Shown here: in pieces, positions 1 through 7,618 of the stretch
How positions within the stretch are numbered: position 1 is the stretch's first letter
Layout of the letters: each line of letters begins with the position of its first letter
Assembly (NCBI RefSeq): GCF_000282635.1
Contig: NZ_AKIW01000094.1
Coordinates: forward strand, 1-64,000
Length of the DNA: 64,000 nucleotides
Direction of reading: 5' to 3'
Origin: Variovorax sp. CF313
GTDB taxonomy: Bacteria; Pseudomonadota; Gammaproteobacteria; Burkholderiales; Burkholderiaceae_C
Program-made: the position numbers and the translations under genes
Notes under the pieces: model-generated
Database searches by the model: none
The model's input: only the letters and a program-made list of their open reading frames with translations
What the model was told of the DNA's origin: nothing

Positions 1-128
1 TGCAGGTTGTTGAGGTTCACCACGTAGGCGTTGTGATGCTTGCCGTAGTGGTATTCGAGGGTTTCCTTCGAATACTCGGGCGCCAGTGCGTCGAGGGCGT
101 AAGGCAGGGGTGGGAGCACATGTTCCAT
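1..128 (-). CDS. sodB: Superoxide dismutase (Fe/Mn), N-terminal part, cut by window edge
   Basis: The first 42 codons of a gene running off the left edge. The translation begins MEHVLPPLPYALDALAPEYS and continues through EYHYGKHHNAYV, the N-terminal helix pair of Fe/Mn superoxide dismutases; the His in HYGKHH region is the family's first metal ligand. The enzyme converts superoxide to peroxide and oxygen in the cytoplasm. It lies just downstream of xseA on the same strand, 50 bases away. The ATG at 126-128 is preceded by an A-rich, GAG-containing stretch. Fe versus Mn type cannot be decided from this part; Fe (SodB) is the usual form in this order. Family assignment is firm. Confidence 0.93.
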   Translation of the reverse strand, partial: MEHVLPPLPYALDALAPEYSKETLEYHYGKHHNAYVVNLNNL

Positions 129-178
129 GATTTTTTTCTCGCGGGTTGGTTGTAGGAATCAGCGATTCTAGGAAGTAA

Positions 179-1492
179 TTAGCGAGGCAGCGTCGGACGT
201 GTGCCCGTTGCATCGCCCGGCGTGACGGTCAGGTCGACTTCGCCATCAGCAAGCCGCGCCTTGACGGCGTCGCCCGCCGCCAGTTGCGTTGCGCTGACGA
301 TCGCATGACCGTCTGTGTCGGTCAGCCACGCATAGCCGCGTTGCAAGACCAGGGCCGGGTCGAGCAGCCGCAAACGCAAGGCCATGCGTTCCAGGCGCTC
401 GCGACGCTGAACCAGTGCACGCCCCAGCCGCAAGGGAAAGTCGGCCGCGATCGACCGCGGCGTCTGCGACAGGCGCTCCCGTCTCGACAGCACCGCATAC
501 CGCAGGCGCTGCGCATGATGCGCCAATCGGAGCTGCTGCCGCGCCACGAGGTTCGAGGGGCGGCCCAGGCGTCCCGCGGCTTGGTCGATGCGCTGCCCGA
601 GCGCGTCGAGGCGCCCATCCAGAGCATCGCCGAGCCGCTCGTCGAGCAGATCGAGTGCACCGAGCCACAAGTCGCGCGGCGCGCTCACCAGTTCTGCCGC
701 GGCCGTGGGCGTGGGCGCGCGCAGGTCGGCGCAGAAATCGGCGATGGTGAAGTCGGTTTCGTGGCCCACGCCGCTGATCAGCGGCACCGGGCTCTGCACG
801 ATGGTGCGCGCCAGCGTCTCGTCGTTGAAAGCCCAAAGGTCTTCGATGGAGCCACCGCCACGCACCAGCAGGATCACGTCGACGGCAGGTTCGAGGCGGT
901 AGAGCGACTGCAACGCCCGCACCAGCTCGGCTGGTGCGCCGACTCCCTGCACTGCCGCCGGTGCGAGCACGACCGGGATGTGCGGAACACGCCTTCGCAG
1001 CGCCGTCACTACATCGTGCAAGGCCGCCGCGCCCAACGACGTGACGATGCCGACCGCCCGCGGCATGGCCGGCAACGCCCGCTTGCGCGCTGGATCGAAC
1101 AGGCCTTCGGCTTCCAGGCGTGCCTTGCGCTGCATGAACTGCTCGAACAGGGCGCCCTGCCCGGCCCGCCGCAAGCTCTCGACCACCAGTTGCAGATCGC
1201 CGCGAGGCTCATACACCGCAAGGCGCCCACGCACTTCGACCTGATCGCCATCGCGCGGCGAAAAGTCGAGCAAACCGGCAGCGCGGCGGAACATCGCGCA
1301 GCGCAGCTGGCCGGACTCGTCCTTAAGCGAGAAGTAACAATGTCCGCTTGAGGCTCGCGAGAAGCCGGAAATTTCGCCCCGCACCGCGACCGGATTGAAG
1401 CGCGCGTCGAGTGCGTCGGCCACCGCCCGGCACAACGCGCCGACGGCCCAGACGCGCGGCCCCGGCGCGGAGTTCGATTCACGCAAGTTCAC
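179..1492 (-). CDS. xseA: Exodeoxyribonuclease VII large subunit
   Basis: Large subunit of the bidirectional single-strand exonuclease that, with several XseB subunits, trims DNA in mismatch repair and recombination. The N-terminal OB fold is seen in the segment around VAVRGEISGFSRASSGHCYF, followed by the catalytic domain with GIVTSLGAAALHD, LVRGGGSIEDLWAFND and ISGVGHETDFTIADF, all hallmarks of XseA. The C-terminal part is Arg/Leu-rich and probably coiled-coil. I chose the GTG at 1490-1492 (437 aa), which gives MNLRESNSAPGPRVW; an upstream TTG at 1526-1528 would add 12 residues and there is no clear ribosome-binding site for either. xseB is not next to it, as is common in this group. Confidence 0.95.
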   Translation of the reverse strand: MNLRESNSAPGPRVWAVGALCRAVADALDARFNPVAVRGEISGFSRASSGHCYFSLKDESGQLRCAMFRRAAGLLDFSPRDGDQVEVRGRLAVYEPRGDLQLVVESLRRAGQGALFEQFMQRKARLEAEGLFDPARKRALPAMPRAVGIVTSLGAAALHDVVTALRRRVPHIPVVLAPAAVQGVGAPAELVRALQSLYRLEPAVDVILLVRGGGSIEDLWAFNDETLARTIVQSPVPLISGVGHETDFTIADFCADLRAPTPTAAAELVSAPRDLWLGALDLLDERLGDALDGRLDALGQRIDQAAGRLGRPSNLVARQQLRLAHHAQRLRYAVLSRRERLSQTPRSIAADFPLRLGRALVQRRERLERMALRLRLLDPALVLQRGYAWLTDTDGHAIVSATQLAAGDAVKARLADGEVDLTVTPGDATGTRPTLPR

Positions 1493-1807
1493 AGAATGCA
1501 CGCTCGGCCAGATGCCACTCGTCCACAACAGGCCGCATGCGGCCCCGCGTCAGCCCCTGGAGCGAGGCAAACGCACGGTTTCTCGTGCAAGCCGTTGATT
1601 TCATTAAAAAAAGTGCTGCTCAAAATTCAGTCGATCTAGCAGAAAGGCCGCCCCATGCGGGCCCGGACGAGTTGCGTAGCAGGTTAATCACAAAGTTATC
1701 CACAGAATCTGTGCGTCCTTGCCGACACAAAAACAAGGTGCGTGCCGATGGTGGGCTCAGTGGATAATCGCCGCGCATTTGCAGTCTACGGGCCGGAGGA
1801 TTTTTTC
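1493..1807. other. Divergent intergenic region between xseA and exbB
   Basis: About 315 bases without a convincing gene. It holds a perfect 14-base palindrome (GGCCGCATGCGGCC) at 1531-1544 close to the xseA start, an AT-rich stretch near 1600-1640, and two DnaA-box-like sites at 1696-1704 and 1759-1767 in opposite orientation. An open frame from 1742 runs into exbB but lacks a ribosome-binding site and is better read as leader. Promoters for both genes must lie here, but I cannot place hexamers with confidence. Confidence 0.6.
1696..1704 (+). promoter_or_regulatory. DnaA box (perfect consensus)
   Basis: TTATCCACA matches the strong DnaA-box consensus exactly. A second, one-mismatch copy on the other strand (TTATCCACT) lies at 1759-1767. 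They stand about 100 and 40 bases ahead of the exbB start. Binding is inferred from the sequence only. Confidence 0.5.
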
Positions 1808-2440
1808 TTGTTTTCCATCATAGTTGCCGCGGGTTGGCCAATCTGGCCCTTGCTCGCTTGTTCGGTCATTGCGCTCGCGCTGGTTATAGAACGTTTCACG
1901 AGTCTGAAGACCGTGAGGGTACTTCCGCCGAAGCTGCTCGACGAAACCATCACCGTGTCGCACGGGGCCATTCCCGGCCCGGACATCGTGACCAAACTTG
2001 AACGCAACTCGATGCTCGGCCAGGTGCTGGCCGCCGGCCTGCGTGCGCTGAACGCCAACCCGCGCTGTACCGAAGACGATCTGCGTGCCGCCATGGAGGC
2101 CTCGGGCCGCACGGTGGCGCACAAGCTGGAGCGCTACCTGCCGGCGCTGGCCACCATCGCCTCGGCAGCCCCGCTGCTGGGGTTGCTGGGCACGGTGATC
2201 GGCATGATCGAGATTTTCGGCTCGCAGTCGCCGGGCAGCGGCGCTGTCGGCTCGGGCAACCCTGCCCAGCTGGCGCACGGCATCTCGATCGCGCTCTACA
2301 ACACGGCCTTCGGCCTGATCGTGGCCATTCCGACGCTGATCTTCTGGCGCTACTTCCGCAGCCGCGTCGACGAATACCTGCTGAACCTCGAACTGTCCGG
2401 CGAGCGCTTCGCCCGCCACCTGAACGCGCTGCGCAAATGA
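1808..2440 (+). CDS. exbB: MotA/TolQ/ExbB proton channel family protein
   Basis: Inner-membrane proton-channel subunit that, with ExbD, couples the proton gradient to TonB or to a Tol-like machine. I start it at the TTG 1808-1810 because a GGAGG at 1795-1799 sits 8 bases ahead; this gives 210 aa beginning MFSIIVAAGWPIW. Three membrane segments are visible at about 9-28, 110-135 and 165-187. The second carries the family core ASAAPLLGLLGTVIGMI and the third NTAFGLIVAIPTLIFWRYF. It is followed by exbD and then lpxK, an order common in betaproteobacteria. Whether it serves TonB transport or another partner cannot be said, since no tonB is in the window. Confidence 0.92.
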   Translation: MFSIIVAAGWPIWPLLACSVIALALVIERFTSLKTVRVLPPKLLDETITVSHGAIPGPDIVTKLERNSMLGQVLAAGLRALNANPRCTEDDLRAAMEASGRTVAHKLERYLPALATIASAAPLLGLLGTVIGMIEIFGSQSPGSGAVGSGNPAQLAHGISIALYNTAFGLIVAIPTLIFWRYFRSRVDEYLLNLELSGERFARHLNALRK

Positions 2441-2520
2441 TGACCCCCACGCTTGCCACTGCGTGTGCTGCGCTGCCCCCCGAGGGGGCCGCCGCCTCCT
2501 TGGGGCGGCCCGGCGGAGGC
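2441..2520 (+). repeat. Comamonadaceae-type intergenic palindromic (REP-like) element
   Basis: The 80-base exbB-exbD gap has a CCCCC-CGA-GGGGG hairpin at 2476-2488 and an outer pair GGCCGCC (2487-2493) with GGCGGCC (2504-2510). The run of CCCCCACGCTTGCCACTGCG, then the C/G hairpin, then CCTTGGGGCGGCCCGGCGG, matches an element I recall as scattered between genes in Acidovorax, Variovorax and relatives. Its last bases include the GGAGG (2514-2518) that serves as the exbD ribosome-binding site. Only one copy is in this window, so its repeat status rests on recall. Confidence 0.6.
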
Positions 2521-2525
2521 TTGTC

Positions 2526-2966
2526 ATGACCCGCGCCCGCATGCAGTTCCGCCATGGTGCGCGCGACGAGCCGGAGATCAACCTGATCCCGTTCATCGAC
2601 GTGCTGCTGGTGATCCTCATCTTCCTGATGCTGTCGACCACCTACAGCAAGTTCACCGAAATGCAGCTGAGGTTGCCGACGGCAGACGTCGACGCGCAGC
2701 GTGACTATCCGAAGGAAGTGATCGTGGCGGTGTCGGCCGACGGCCGCTACTCGATCAACAAGAGCCCGGTGGCCGACCGCAGCGTGGAAACCGTGACGGC
2801 AGCCCTCGCCGCCGCGGCCACCGGCGGCAAGGACAGCGTGGTGATCATCAGCGCCGACGCGACCAGCCCGCACCAGGCCGTGGTGACGGTGATGGAGGCC
2901 GCGCGCCGCGCCGGCATGATGCAGATCACCTTCGCCGCCCAGTCGACGGCACAAGCCGGGCACTGA
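2526..2966 (+). CDS. exbD: ExbD/TolR family biopolymer transport protein
   Basis: Partner of ExbB in the proton-driven energising complex. The 146-residue product has a short cytoplasmic N-terminus, one membrane helix at about 20-40 with NLIPFIDVLLVILIFLM, and a periplasmic domain. Asp25 in the helix is the conserved proton-carrying residue of the family. The start is the ATG at 2526, 7 bases after GGAGG; a longer open frame from 2463 would read through the palindromic element and is unlikely. The stop codon abuts the GTG start of lpxK, so translation is probably coupled. Confidence 0.92.
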   Translation: MTRARMQFRHGARDEPEINLIPFIDVLLVILIFLMLSTTYSKFTEMQLRLPTADVDAQRDYPKEVIVAVSADGRYSINKSPVADRSVETVTAALAAAATGGKDSVVIISADATSPHQAVVTVMEAARRAGMMQITFAAQSTAQAGH

Positions 2967-3998
2967 GTGCCTTCCGACGGCCGCAGCAGCAGCAAGGCGG
3001 GTTCGCCGTCCGCCTCGCGGCTGCAGCGTGCCTGGCTGCGCCGAGGCCCGCTGGCTTGCCTGCTGTGGCCATTGTCGTTGCTATATGCCGCGCTCTTCGC
3101 GGTGCGGGGCTGGCTCTATCGGCTGGGATGGCTGCGGACCGAGCGGGTGCCCGTCCCGGTGATCGTGGTCGGCAACGTGATCGCGGGTGGAGCGGGGAAA
3201 ACACCGGTCGTGATGGCCGTCGTCCAGCATCTGCAGGCGCGAGGACTGACGGTCGGCGTGGTGTCGCGCGGCTACGGCCGGCGCACCGACGATTGCCGCG
3301 AGGTGCTCGGCGACAGCGATCCACAGGATGTCGGCGACGAACCTGCGCTGATTCACCATGCCACGAAGGCGCCGGTGTTCGTGGCGCGCAAACGCATCGA
3401 TGCGGCGCGCGCCCTGCTCGCCAGCCACCCGGCCACGCAGGTCGTCGTGAGCGACGACGGCCTGCAGCATCTGGCACTGGGTCGCGATATCGAGATCTGC
3501 GTGTTCGACGACCGCGGCATCGGCAACGGCTGGCGACTGCCTGCAGGCCCGTTGCGCGAAGCCTGGCCGCGGCCATGCGATCTGGTGTTGCACAGCGGCG
3601 CACGGCCCGCGTTCGCCGGCGGCTACACCGCTACCCGCGCGCTCGCATACGACGCCTTGACCGGCGGCGGACAACGCGTGCCCCTGGCAACCCTTGCAGG
3701 CCGGCCCCTGGTGGCACTGGCAGCCATTGCGCGGCCGGAGGCCTTCTTCGACATGCTGCGCGCACGCGGCCTGATGCTCGCCGAAACCATCGCACTGCCC
3801 GACCACTTTGACTTCGGGAGTTGGCAGCGCCCTGCCGCCACCGAACGCACCATCGTCTGCACGGAAAAAGATGCCGTCAAGGTGTGGCGCAAGGCGCCCG
3901 ATGCGCTGGCAGTGCCATTGCACTTCGCGCCCTCGCCGGAATTCTTCACCGCACTCGACGCAAAGCTATCATCGCTCGATGGATACCAAGCTGCTTGA
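2967..3998 (+). CDS. lpxK: Tetraacyldisaccharide 4'-kinase
   Basis: Phosphorylates the 4' position of the tetraacyl disaccharide to give lipid IVA, a late step of lipid A synthesis, at the inner membrane. A hydrophobic N-terminal anchor (about 29-50) precedes the Walker A loop GNVIAGGAGKTP at 69-80. Later motifs include VVSRGYGR and VVSDDGLQHLALGRDIEI, both typical of LpxK. Length is 343 aa, normal for the family. The GTG start directly follows the exbD stop. Its 3' end overlaps the next small gene by 20 bases, so the operon is tightly coupled. Confidence 0.95.
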   Translation: MPSDGRSSSKAGSPSASRLQRAWLRRGPLACLLWPLSLLYAALFAVRGWLYRLGWLRTERVPVPVIVVGNVIAGGAGKTPVVMAVVQHLQARGLTVGVVSRGYGRRTDDCREVLGDSDPQDVGDEPALIHHATKAPVFVARKRIDAARALLASHPATQVVVSDDGLQHLALGRDIEICVFDDRGIGNGWRLPAGPLREAWPRPCDLVLHSGARPAFAGGYTATRALAYDALTGGGQRVPLATLAGRPLVALAAIARPEAFFDMLRARGLMLAETIALPDHFDFGSWQRPAATERTIVCTEKDAVKVWRKAPDALAVPLHFAPSPEFFTALDAKLSSLDGYQAA

Positions 3999-4161
3999 AC
4001 TGCTCGTCTGCCCCGTCACCAAGGGTCCGCTAACCTGGAACCCCGAGAAGCAGGAGCTCTGCTCGCGCAGCGCGCGCCTCGCCTATCCGGTGCGCGACGG
4101 CATTCCAGTGCTGCTCGAGAACGAAGCGCGCACGCTCTCCGACGAAGAGCTCGGGCTGTGA
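3979..4161 (+). CDS. ycaR: Trm112/YcaR-like small protein
   Basis: A 60-residue protein of the Trm112 (UPF0434) family, found between lpxK and kdsB in many proteobacteria; its bacterial role is not settled. The family core is seen in LLELLVCPVTKGPL and in AYPVRDGIPVLLENEAR. In the E. coli homologue the first part reads CPVC; here the second Cys is Thr, so only Cys11 and Cys28 remain and a four-Cys zinc site is not possible. The start at ATG 3979 lies inside the end of lpxK, and its stop overlaps the GTG of kdsB. Confidence 0.88.
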   Translation: MDTKLLELLVCPVTKGPLTWNPEKQELCSRSARLAYPVRDGIPVLLENEARTLSDEELGL

Positions 4162-4931
4162 GCTTCACCGTTCTGGTGCCGGCGCGCCTGGCGTCGACAC
4201 GGCTTCCCAACAAACCGCTGGCCGACATCGCTGGCTTGCCTATGGTGGTGCGCGTGGCGCAGCGCGCCGGCGAATCCAGCGCGGCGCGCGTGGTGGTCGC
4301 CGGCGACGATCCTTCGATCGTTGCGGCGTGCAAGGCGCACGGCGTCGAAGCCATCCTGACGCGCCAGGACCACCCCAGCGGCACCGACCGGCTGGCCGAA
4401 GCCTGTGAGCAGCTTGGCCTGGACGGCGACGACATCGTTGTCAACGTACAGGGCGACGAGCCACTGATCGATCCCGCGCTGATCGACGCCGTGGCATCAA
4501 CGCTGGCCACCCATGCGGAAGCAGCGATGAGCACAGCGGCCCACGAGATCGACTCGATCGGCGACTTCATGAACCCCAACGTGGTGAAGGCCGTGCTCGA
4601 CACGCAAGGCAACGCCATGTACTTCAGCCGCGCACCGATCCCGTGGTGGCGCGACGGCTCCGCAAACGGCGCGCCCCCCGCGGTGCTGCCCACGCCCGCC
4701 CCGCTGCGCCACATCGGCATCTACGGCTATCGCGCGGGCTTCGTGCGGAAGTTTCCGTCGCTGCCGCCGGCGCCTGTCGAGGCCACCGAAGCACTCGAAC
4801 AGCTGCGCGCGCTATGGCACGGCCATCGCATCGCGGTGCATGTGAGCCATGTCGCCCCCGGACCGGGCATCGACACGCCCGAAGATCTGGCGCGCGTGCG
4901 TGCCGTCTTTGCCGCCGCGCCCCCCGCCTGA
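4158..4931 (+). CDS. kdsB: 3-deoxy-manno-octulosonate cytidylyltransferase
   Basis: Activates Kdo as CMP-Kdo for transfer to lipid IVA. The 257-residue product shows the nucleotide-binding start PARLASTRLPNKPLADI, the VVNVQGDEPLIDP motif that binds CTP and metal, and the C-terminal GPGIDTPEDLARVRA, all diagnostic for KdsB. The GTG start overlaps the preceding stop codon (GTGA), which fits translational coupling. Together with lpxK upstream and kdoO at 24 kb it shows a full Kdo-type inner core pathway. Confidence 0.96.
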   Translation: MSFTVLVPARLASTRLPNKPLADIAGLPMVVRVAQRAGESSAARVVVAGDDPSIVAACKAHGVEAILTRQDHPSGTDRLAEACEQLGLDGDDIVVNVQGDEPLIDPALIDAVASTLATHAEAAMSTAAHEIDSIGDFMNPNVVKAVLDTQGNAMYFSRAPIPWWRDGSANGAPPAVLPTPAPLRHIGIYGYRAGFVRKFPSLPPAPVEATEALEQLRALWHGHRIAVHVSHVAPGPGIDTPEDLARVRAVFAAAPPA

Positions 4932-5064
4932 GACGCTCTGCAGCCTGCCCGGCAGCGGAAATTCTTCGCGGGCACGCGTGCTATCCTCGAAGCAACTCCG
5001 CCTAGCCCAGCCCTGGGGCCGACGCTTGGTGCGACACAAAATCCAAGAACCGTCCGAGGAAACC

Positions 5065-5721
5065 ATGAGACTAATTTTGCTGGGCGCGCCCGGGGCGGGC
5101 AAAGGCACGCAAGCGGCTTTCATCTGCCAGAAATACAGCATCCCCCAAATCTCGACCGGCGACATGCTGCGCGCCGCCGTCAAGGCCGGCACGCCGCTCG
5201 GCCTGCAGGCCAAGGCCGTCATGGACGCCGGCGCACTGGTCAGCGATGACCTGATCATCAATCTCGTGAAGGAACGCATTGCGCAACCCGATTGCGCCGG
5301 CGGCTTCCTGTTCGACGGCTTCCCCCGCACCATTCCCCAGGCCGATGCCATGAAGGCAGCGGGCGTCAAGCTCGACTACGTGCTCGAGATCGACGTGCCC
5401 TTCAGCGACATCATCGAACGCATGAGCGGCCGCCGTTCGCACCCGGCCTCGGGCCGCACCTATCACGTCAAGTTCAATCCGCCCAAGGTTGAAGGCAAGG
5501 ACGACGTGACCGGCGAGGAACTGATTCAGCGCGAGGATGACAAGGAAGAAACCGTGCGCAAACGGCTCGACGTGTACAGCCAGCAGACGCGTCCGCTGGT
5601 CGACTACTACTCGGCCTGGGCCGAGGCCGACCCGGCCGCCGCCCCGAAATACCGCGCCATCAAGGGTGTGGGCACGGTGGACGAGATCACGCAACGTGCA
5701 TTGGCTGCCCTGAACAGCTGA
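5065..5721 (+). CDS. adk: Adenylate kinase
   Basis: Interconverts ATP + AMP and two ADP in the cytoplasm. The P-loop GAPGAGKGTQ is at 7-16, the AMP-binding segment has STGDMLRAAV, FDGFPRT follows, and the lid region has SGRTYHVKFNPP. The lid lacks the four Cys of Gram-positive enzymes. Length 218 aa is standard for the long form. The ATG at 5065 follows GAGGAAACC; longer in-frame extensions upstream are unsupported. A 133-base gap separates it from kdsB, so it may have its own promoter. Confidence 0.97.
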   Translation: MRLILLGAPGAGKGTQAAFICQKYSIPQISTGDMLRAAVKAGTPLGLQAKAVMDAGALVSDDLIINLVKERIAQPDCAGGFLFDGFPRTIPQADAMKAAGVKLDYVLEIDVPFSDIIERMSGRRSHPASGRTYHVKFNPPKVEGKDDVTGEELIQREDDKEETVRKRLDVYSQQTRPLVDYYSAWAEADPAAAPKYRAIKGVGTVDEITQRALAALNS

Positions 5722-5729
5722 TCCTCCCA

Positions 5730-5754
5730 ACCGCCCCTGTACGGGGCGGTTTTG
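5730..5754 (+). terminator. Intrinsic terminator after adk
   Basis: ACCGCCCC (5730-5737) pairs with GGGGCGGT (5743-5750) around a 5-base loop and is followed by TTTG. It ends the exbB-adk operon and lies between convergent adk and the asparaginase gene. The T tract is short. Confidence 0.8.
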
Positions 5755-5757
5755 CTT

Positions 5758-6723
5758 TCACCCCAGCAGTTCCAGGATCAGCGCGATGCGCGCTTTCACG
5801 GGCGTCAATGCGCCAGCATCGCGCAGCTCGTCCCCGGCCTTCGGCAGGATGCGCCCGTTGGCGCAACGCGTGGCGCGAACAACCGCAACGCCTGCGTCCT
5901 GCGCCTTGAGCGCAGCCGCTTCCAGCGCGTGGTGCAGGGTGCCGTTGCCAGTGGCGGCAAGCACCAGTCCTCGCACGGGATCGGCACCGCCGAACTGCAG
6001 CAGCGCATCGATCACAGCACCGCTGGCGCCGGCATGGCTCATGACGATCTCGACGCGGGGCCACTGAACCGCAGCCTCCAGGAAGACCTTCGACGCGTGT
6101 GATGCAGCGCCTTCCGGCCAAGACCGGACAAGGCGAACCTCCCCTTCCTCGACATAACCGACGGGCCCAGCATCGCCTGAAGCAAAGGCGTCAGGCCGAT
6201 AGGTGTGCACCTTCTGGATGTCGATGCCGCTGTGGATCGTGCCGGCGCACACCACCGCTACGCCTCGCGCGCCCTGCGTCGCGGCAACGCTGATGGCGTC
6301 GCGCACGTTCTGTGGTCCGTCGGGCGCCAGCGCGGTCGCCGGGCGCATCGCGCAGGTCAGTACCACGGGCTTGGAGGGCGCCAGCACCGAGTGCAGGAAG
6401 AATGCGGTCTCTTCGAGCGTGTCGGTGCCGTGCGTGATCACGACGCCTGCCACGTCGGCCTGCGCCAGCCAGTGCGCACTGCGCCGGGCCAGTTGCTGCC
6501 AGATGGCGAACGACATGTCCTTGCTGTCCACCTGCGCGACCTGCTCCGCTTCCAGCAACACGCCCTCAGGCGCCTCGATGCCGCCCAACAGGTCGGCCAC
6601 GCCGACCTGTCCCGCGGTGTAGCCGATGTTGTCGCCGCTGCTGGCGGCCCGGCCGGCAATGGTGCCGCCCGTGCCCAAAACCACGACACGGCGGCGCGAT
6701 TCAGGCGAAGAGGAATTGACCAT
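5758..6723 (-). CDS. ansA: Asparaginase (type I/II family)
   Basis: Hydrolyses L-asparagine to aspartate and ammonia. Both catalytic Thr motifs are present: VLGTGGTIAG with Thr21, and THGTDTLEET with Thr100-Asp101. The segment AMRPATALAPDGPQNVRDA is also typical. No signal peptide is seen, so the enzyme is probably cytoplasmic. Length is 321 aa. The start at ATG 6723 has no good ribosome-binding site, and lies only 73 bases from lexA on the other strand, so the LexA operators could also affect it. The symbol is tentative because ansA/ansB naming varies. Confidence 0.9.
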   Translation of the reverse strand: MVNSSSPESRRRVVVLGTGGTIAGRAASSGDNIGYTAGQVGVADLLGGIEAPEGVLLEAEQVAQVDSKDMSFAIWQQLARRSAHWLAQADVAGVVITHGTDTLEETAFFLHSVLAPSKPVVLTCAMRPATALAPDGPQNVRDAISVAATQGARGVAVVCAGTIHSGIDIQKVHTYRPDAFASGDAGPVGYVEEGEVRLVRSWPEGAASHASKVFLEAAVQWPRVEIVMSHAGASGAVIDALLQFGGADPVRGLVLAATGNGTLHHALEAAALKAQDAGVAVVRATRCANGRILPKAGDELRDAGALTPVKARIALILELLG

Positions 6724-6743
6724 AGCTTGTCAACTTTTAAAAA

Positions 6744-6759
6744 CTGGTTAAAAATACAG
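6744..6759 (+). promoter_or_regulatory. LexA operator 1, over the lexA promoter
   Basis: CTGGTTAAAAATACAG fits the LexA box CTGT-N8-ACAG with one mismatch (CTGG). It overlaps the -10 of a plausible promoter: TTGTCA at 6727-6732, then TAAAAA at 6749-6754 with a 16-base spacer. LexA bound here would block lexA transcription, the usual autoregulation. Confidence 0.75.
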
Positions 6760-6762
6760 CTA

Positions 6763-6778
6763 CTGGATATCTAGCCAG
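6763..6778 (+). promoter_or_regulatory. LexA operator 2
   Basis: CTGGATATCTAGCCAG has palindromic CTGG/CCAG ends with an 8-base centre. It is 3 bases from operator 1 and just downstream of the likely transcription start. Each half-site deviates from CTGT/ACAG by one base, so it is probably the weaker site. Confidence 0.6.
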
Positions 6779-6796
6779 TGCCGCAAGGAACCACAT

Positions 6797-7480
6797 ATGC
6801 AGTTCGCCGTGAAGCTTACAGCCCGCCAGCAGCAGATCCTGGACCTGATCCAGAGCGCCATAGCACGCACCGGTGCGCCGCCCACGCGCGCCGAAATAGC
6901 CACCGAGCTCGGGTTCAAGTCGGCCAACGCCGCCGAAGAGCATTTGCAGGCGCTGGCGCGCAAGGGCGTCATCGAGCTCGTGAGCGGCACCTCGCGCGGC
7001 ATCCGCCTCAAGGGCGACGCCCTGCGTTCGCTCAATGAAACACGCCACCGCGAAGGTGGTCAGTTCTCGCTCTCGCTGCCCGGCATGGCCCAACTGGCAT
7101 TGCCGCTCATCGGCCGCGTCGCAGCCGGCTCGCCCATCCTCGCGCAGGAGCACGTCGACCAGACCTACTACGTCGAGAACACGCTGTTCCAGCGCCAGCC
7201 CGACTACCTGCTCAAGGTGCGCGGCATGTCGATGCGCGACGCCGGCATCATGGACGGCGACCTGCTCGCGGTGCAGGCCACCAAGGAAGCGCGCAATGGC
7301 CAGATCGTGGTTGCGCGCCTGGGCGACGAAGTGACCGTCAAGCGCCTGAAGCGCAACAAGCAGGTCATCGAGCTGCACGCCGAGAACCCCGACTACCCGA
7401 CCATCATCGTCCAGCCCGGCGAGCCCTTCGAAATCGAAGGCCTCGCAGTCGGGCTCATCCGCAACACCATGCTGATGTAG
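6797..7480 (+). CDS. lexA: LexA repressor (SOS regulator)
   Basis: Represses SOS genes and cleaves itself when RecA is activated. The N-terminal winged helix starts KLTARQQQILDLI and includes PPTRAEIATELGFKS. The cleavage site is Ala110-Gly111 in GRVAAGSP; the catalytic dyad is Ser145 (VRGMSMRD) and Lys182 (EVTVKRLK). Length is 227 aa, a little longer than the E. coli protein because of the linker around 75-95. AAGGAA at 6785-6790 supports the ATG at 6797. Two operators lie upstream. The gene is probably monocistronic given the terminator at its end. Confidence 0.97.
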   Translation: MQFAVKLTARQQQILDLIQSAIARTGAPPTRAEIATELGFKSANAAEEHLQALARKGVIELVSGTSRGIRLKGDALRSLNETRHREGGQFSLSLPGMAQLALPLIGRVAAGSPILAQEHVDQTYYVENTLFQRQPDYLLKVRGMSMRDAGIMDGDLLAVQATKEARNGQIVVARLGDEVTVKRLKRNKQVIELHAENPDYPTIIVQPGEPFEIEGLAVGLIRNTMLM

Positions 7481-7499
7481 GCCCCGCGGCCTGCTTTTT
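7479..7499 (+). terminator. Intrinsic terminator at the lexA stop
   Basis: AGGCC (7479-7483), loop CCGC, GGCCT (7488-7492), then GC and five T. The stem begins within the TAG stop codon of lexA. It is short but GC-only with a T tract. Confidence 0.6.
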
Positions 7500-7518
7500 G
7501 CAGCACCCCATCCGGCAG

Positions 7519-7563
7519 CGACAGGTGGCGGGCGTATGGCGAAGAGTCGCCATCACCCTGTCG
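7519..7563 (+). other. Long imperfect hairpin downstream of lexA
   Basis: An inner perfect stem ATGGCGA-AGAG-TCGCCAT (7536-7553) is nested in an outer pair CGACAGG (7519-7525) with CCTGTCG (7557-7563). No T tract follows. It may be a transcript-stabilising structure or a degenerate REP element in the leader of the next gene. Confidence 0.45.
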
Positions 7564-7618
7564 CAGCCGACTCAAGAAATCCTGCCTGTGTTCAACCTCA
7601 TACTTTTTTGGAGTTCAC

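Noticed and set aside
1696..1767. Replication origin
   Set aside because: Only two DnaA boxes, with no dnaA, dnaN, gidA or parAB nearby and no dense AT-rich unwinding element.
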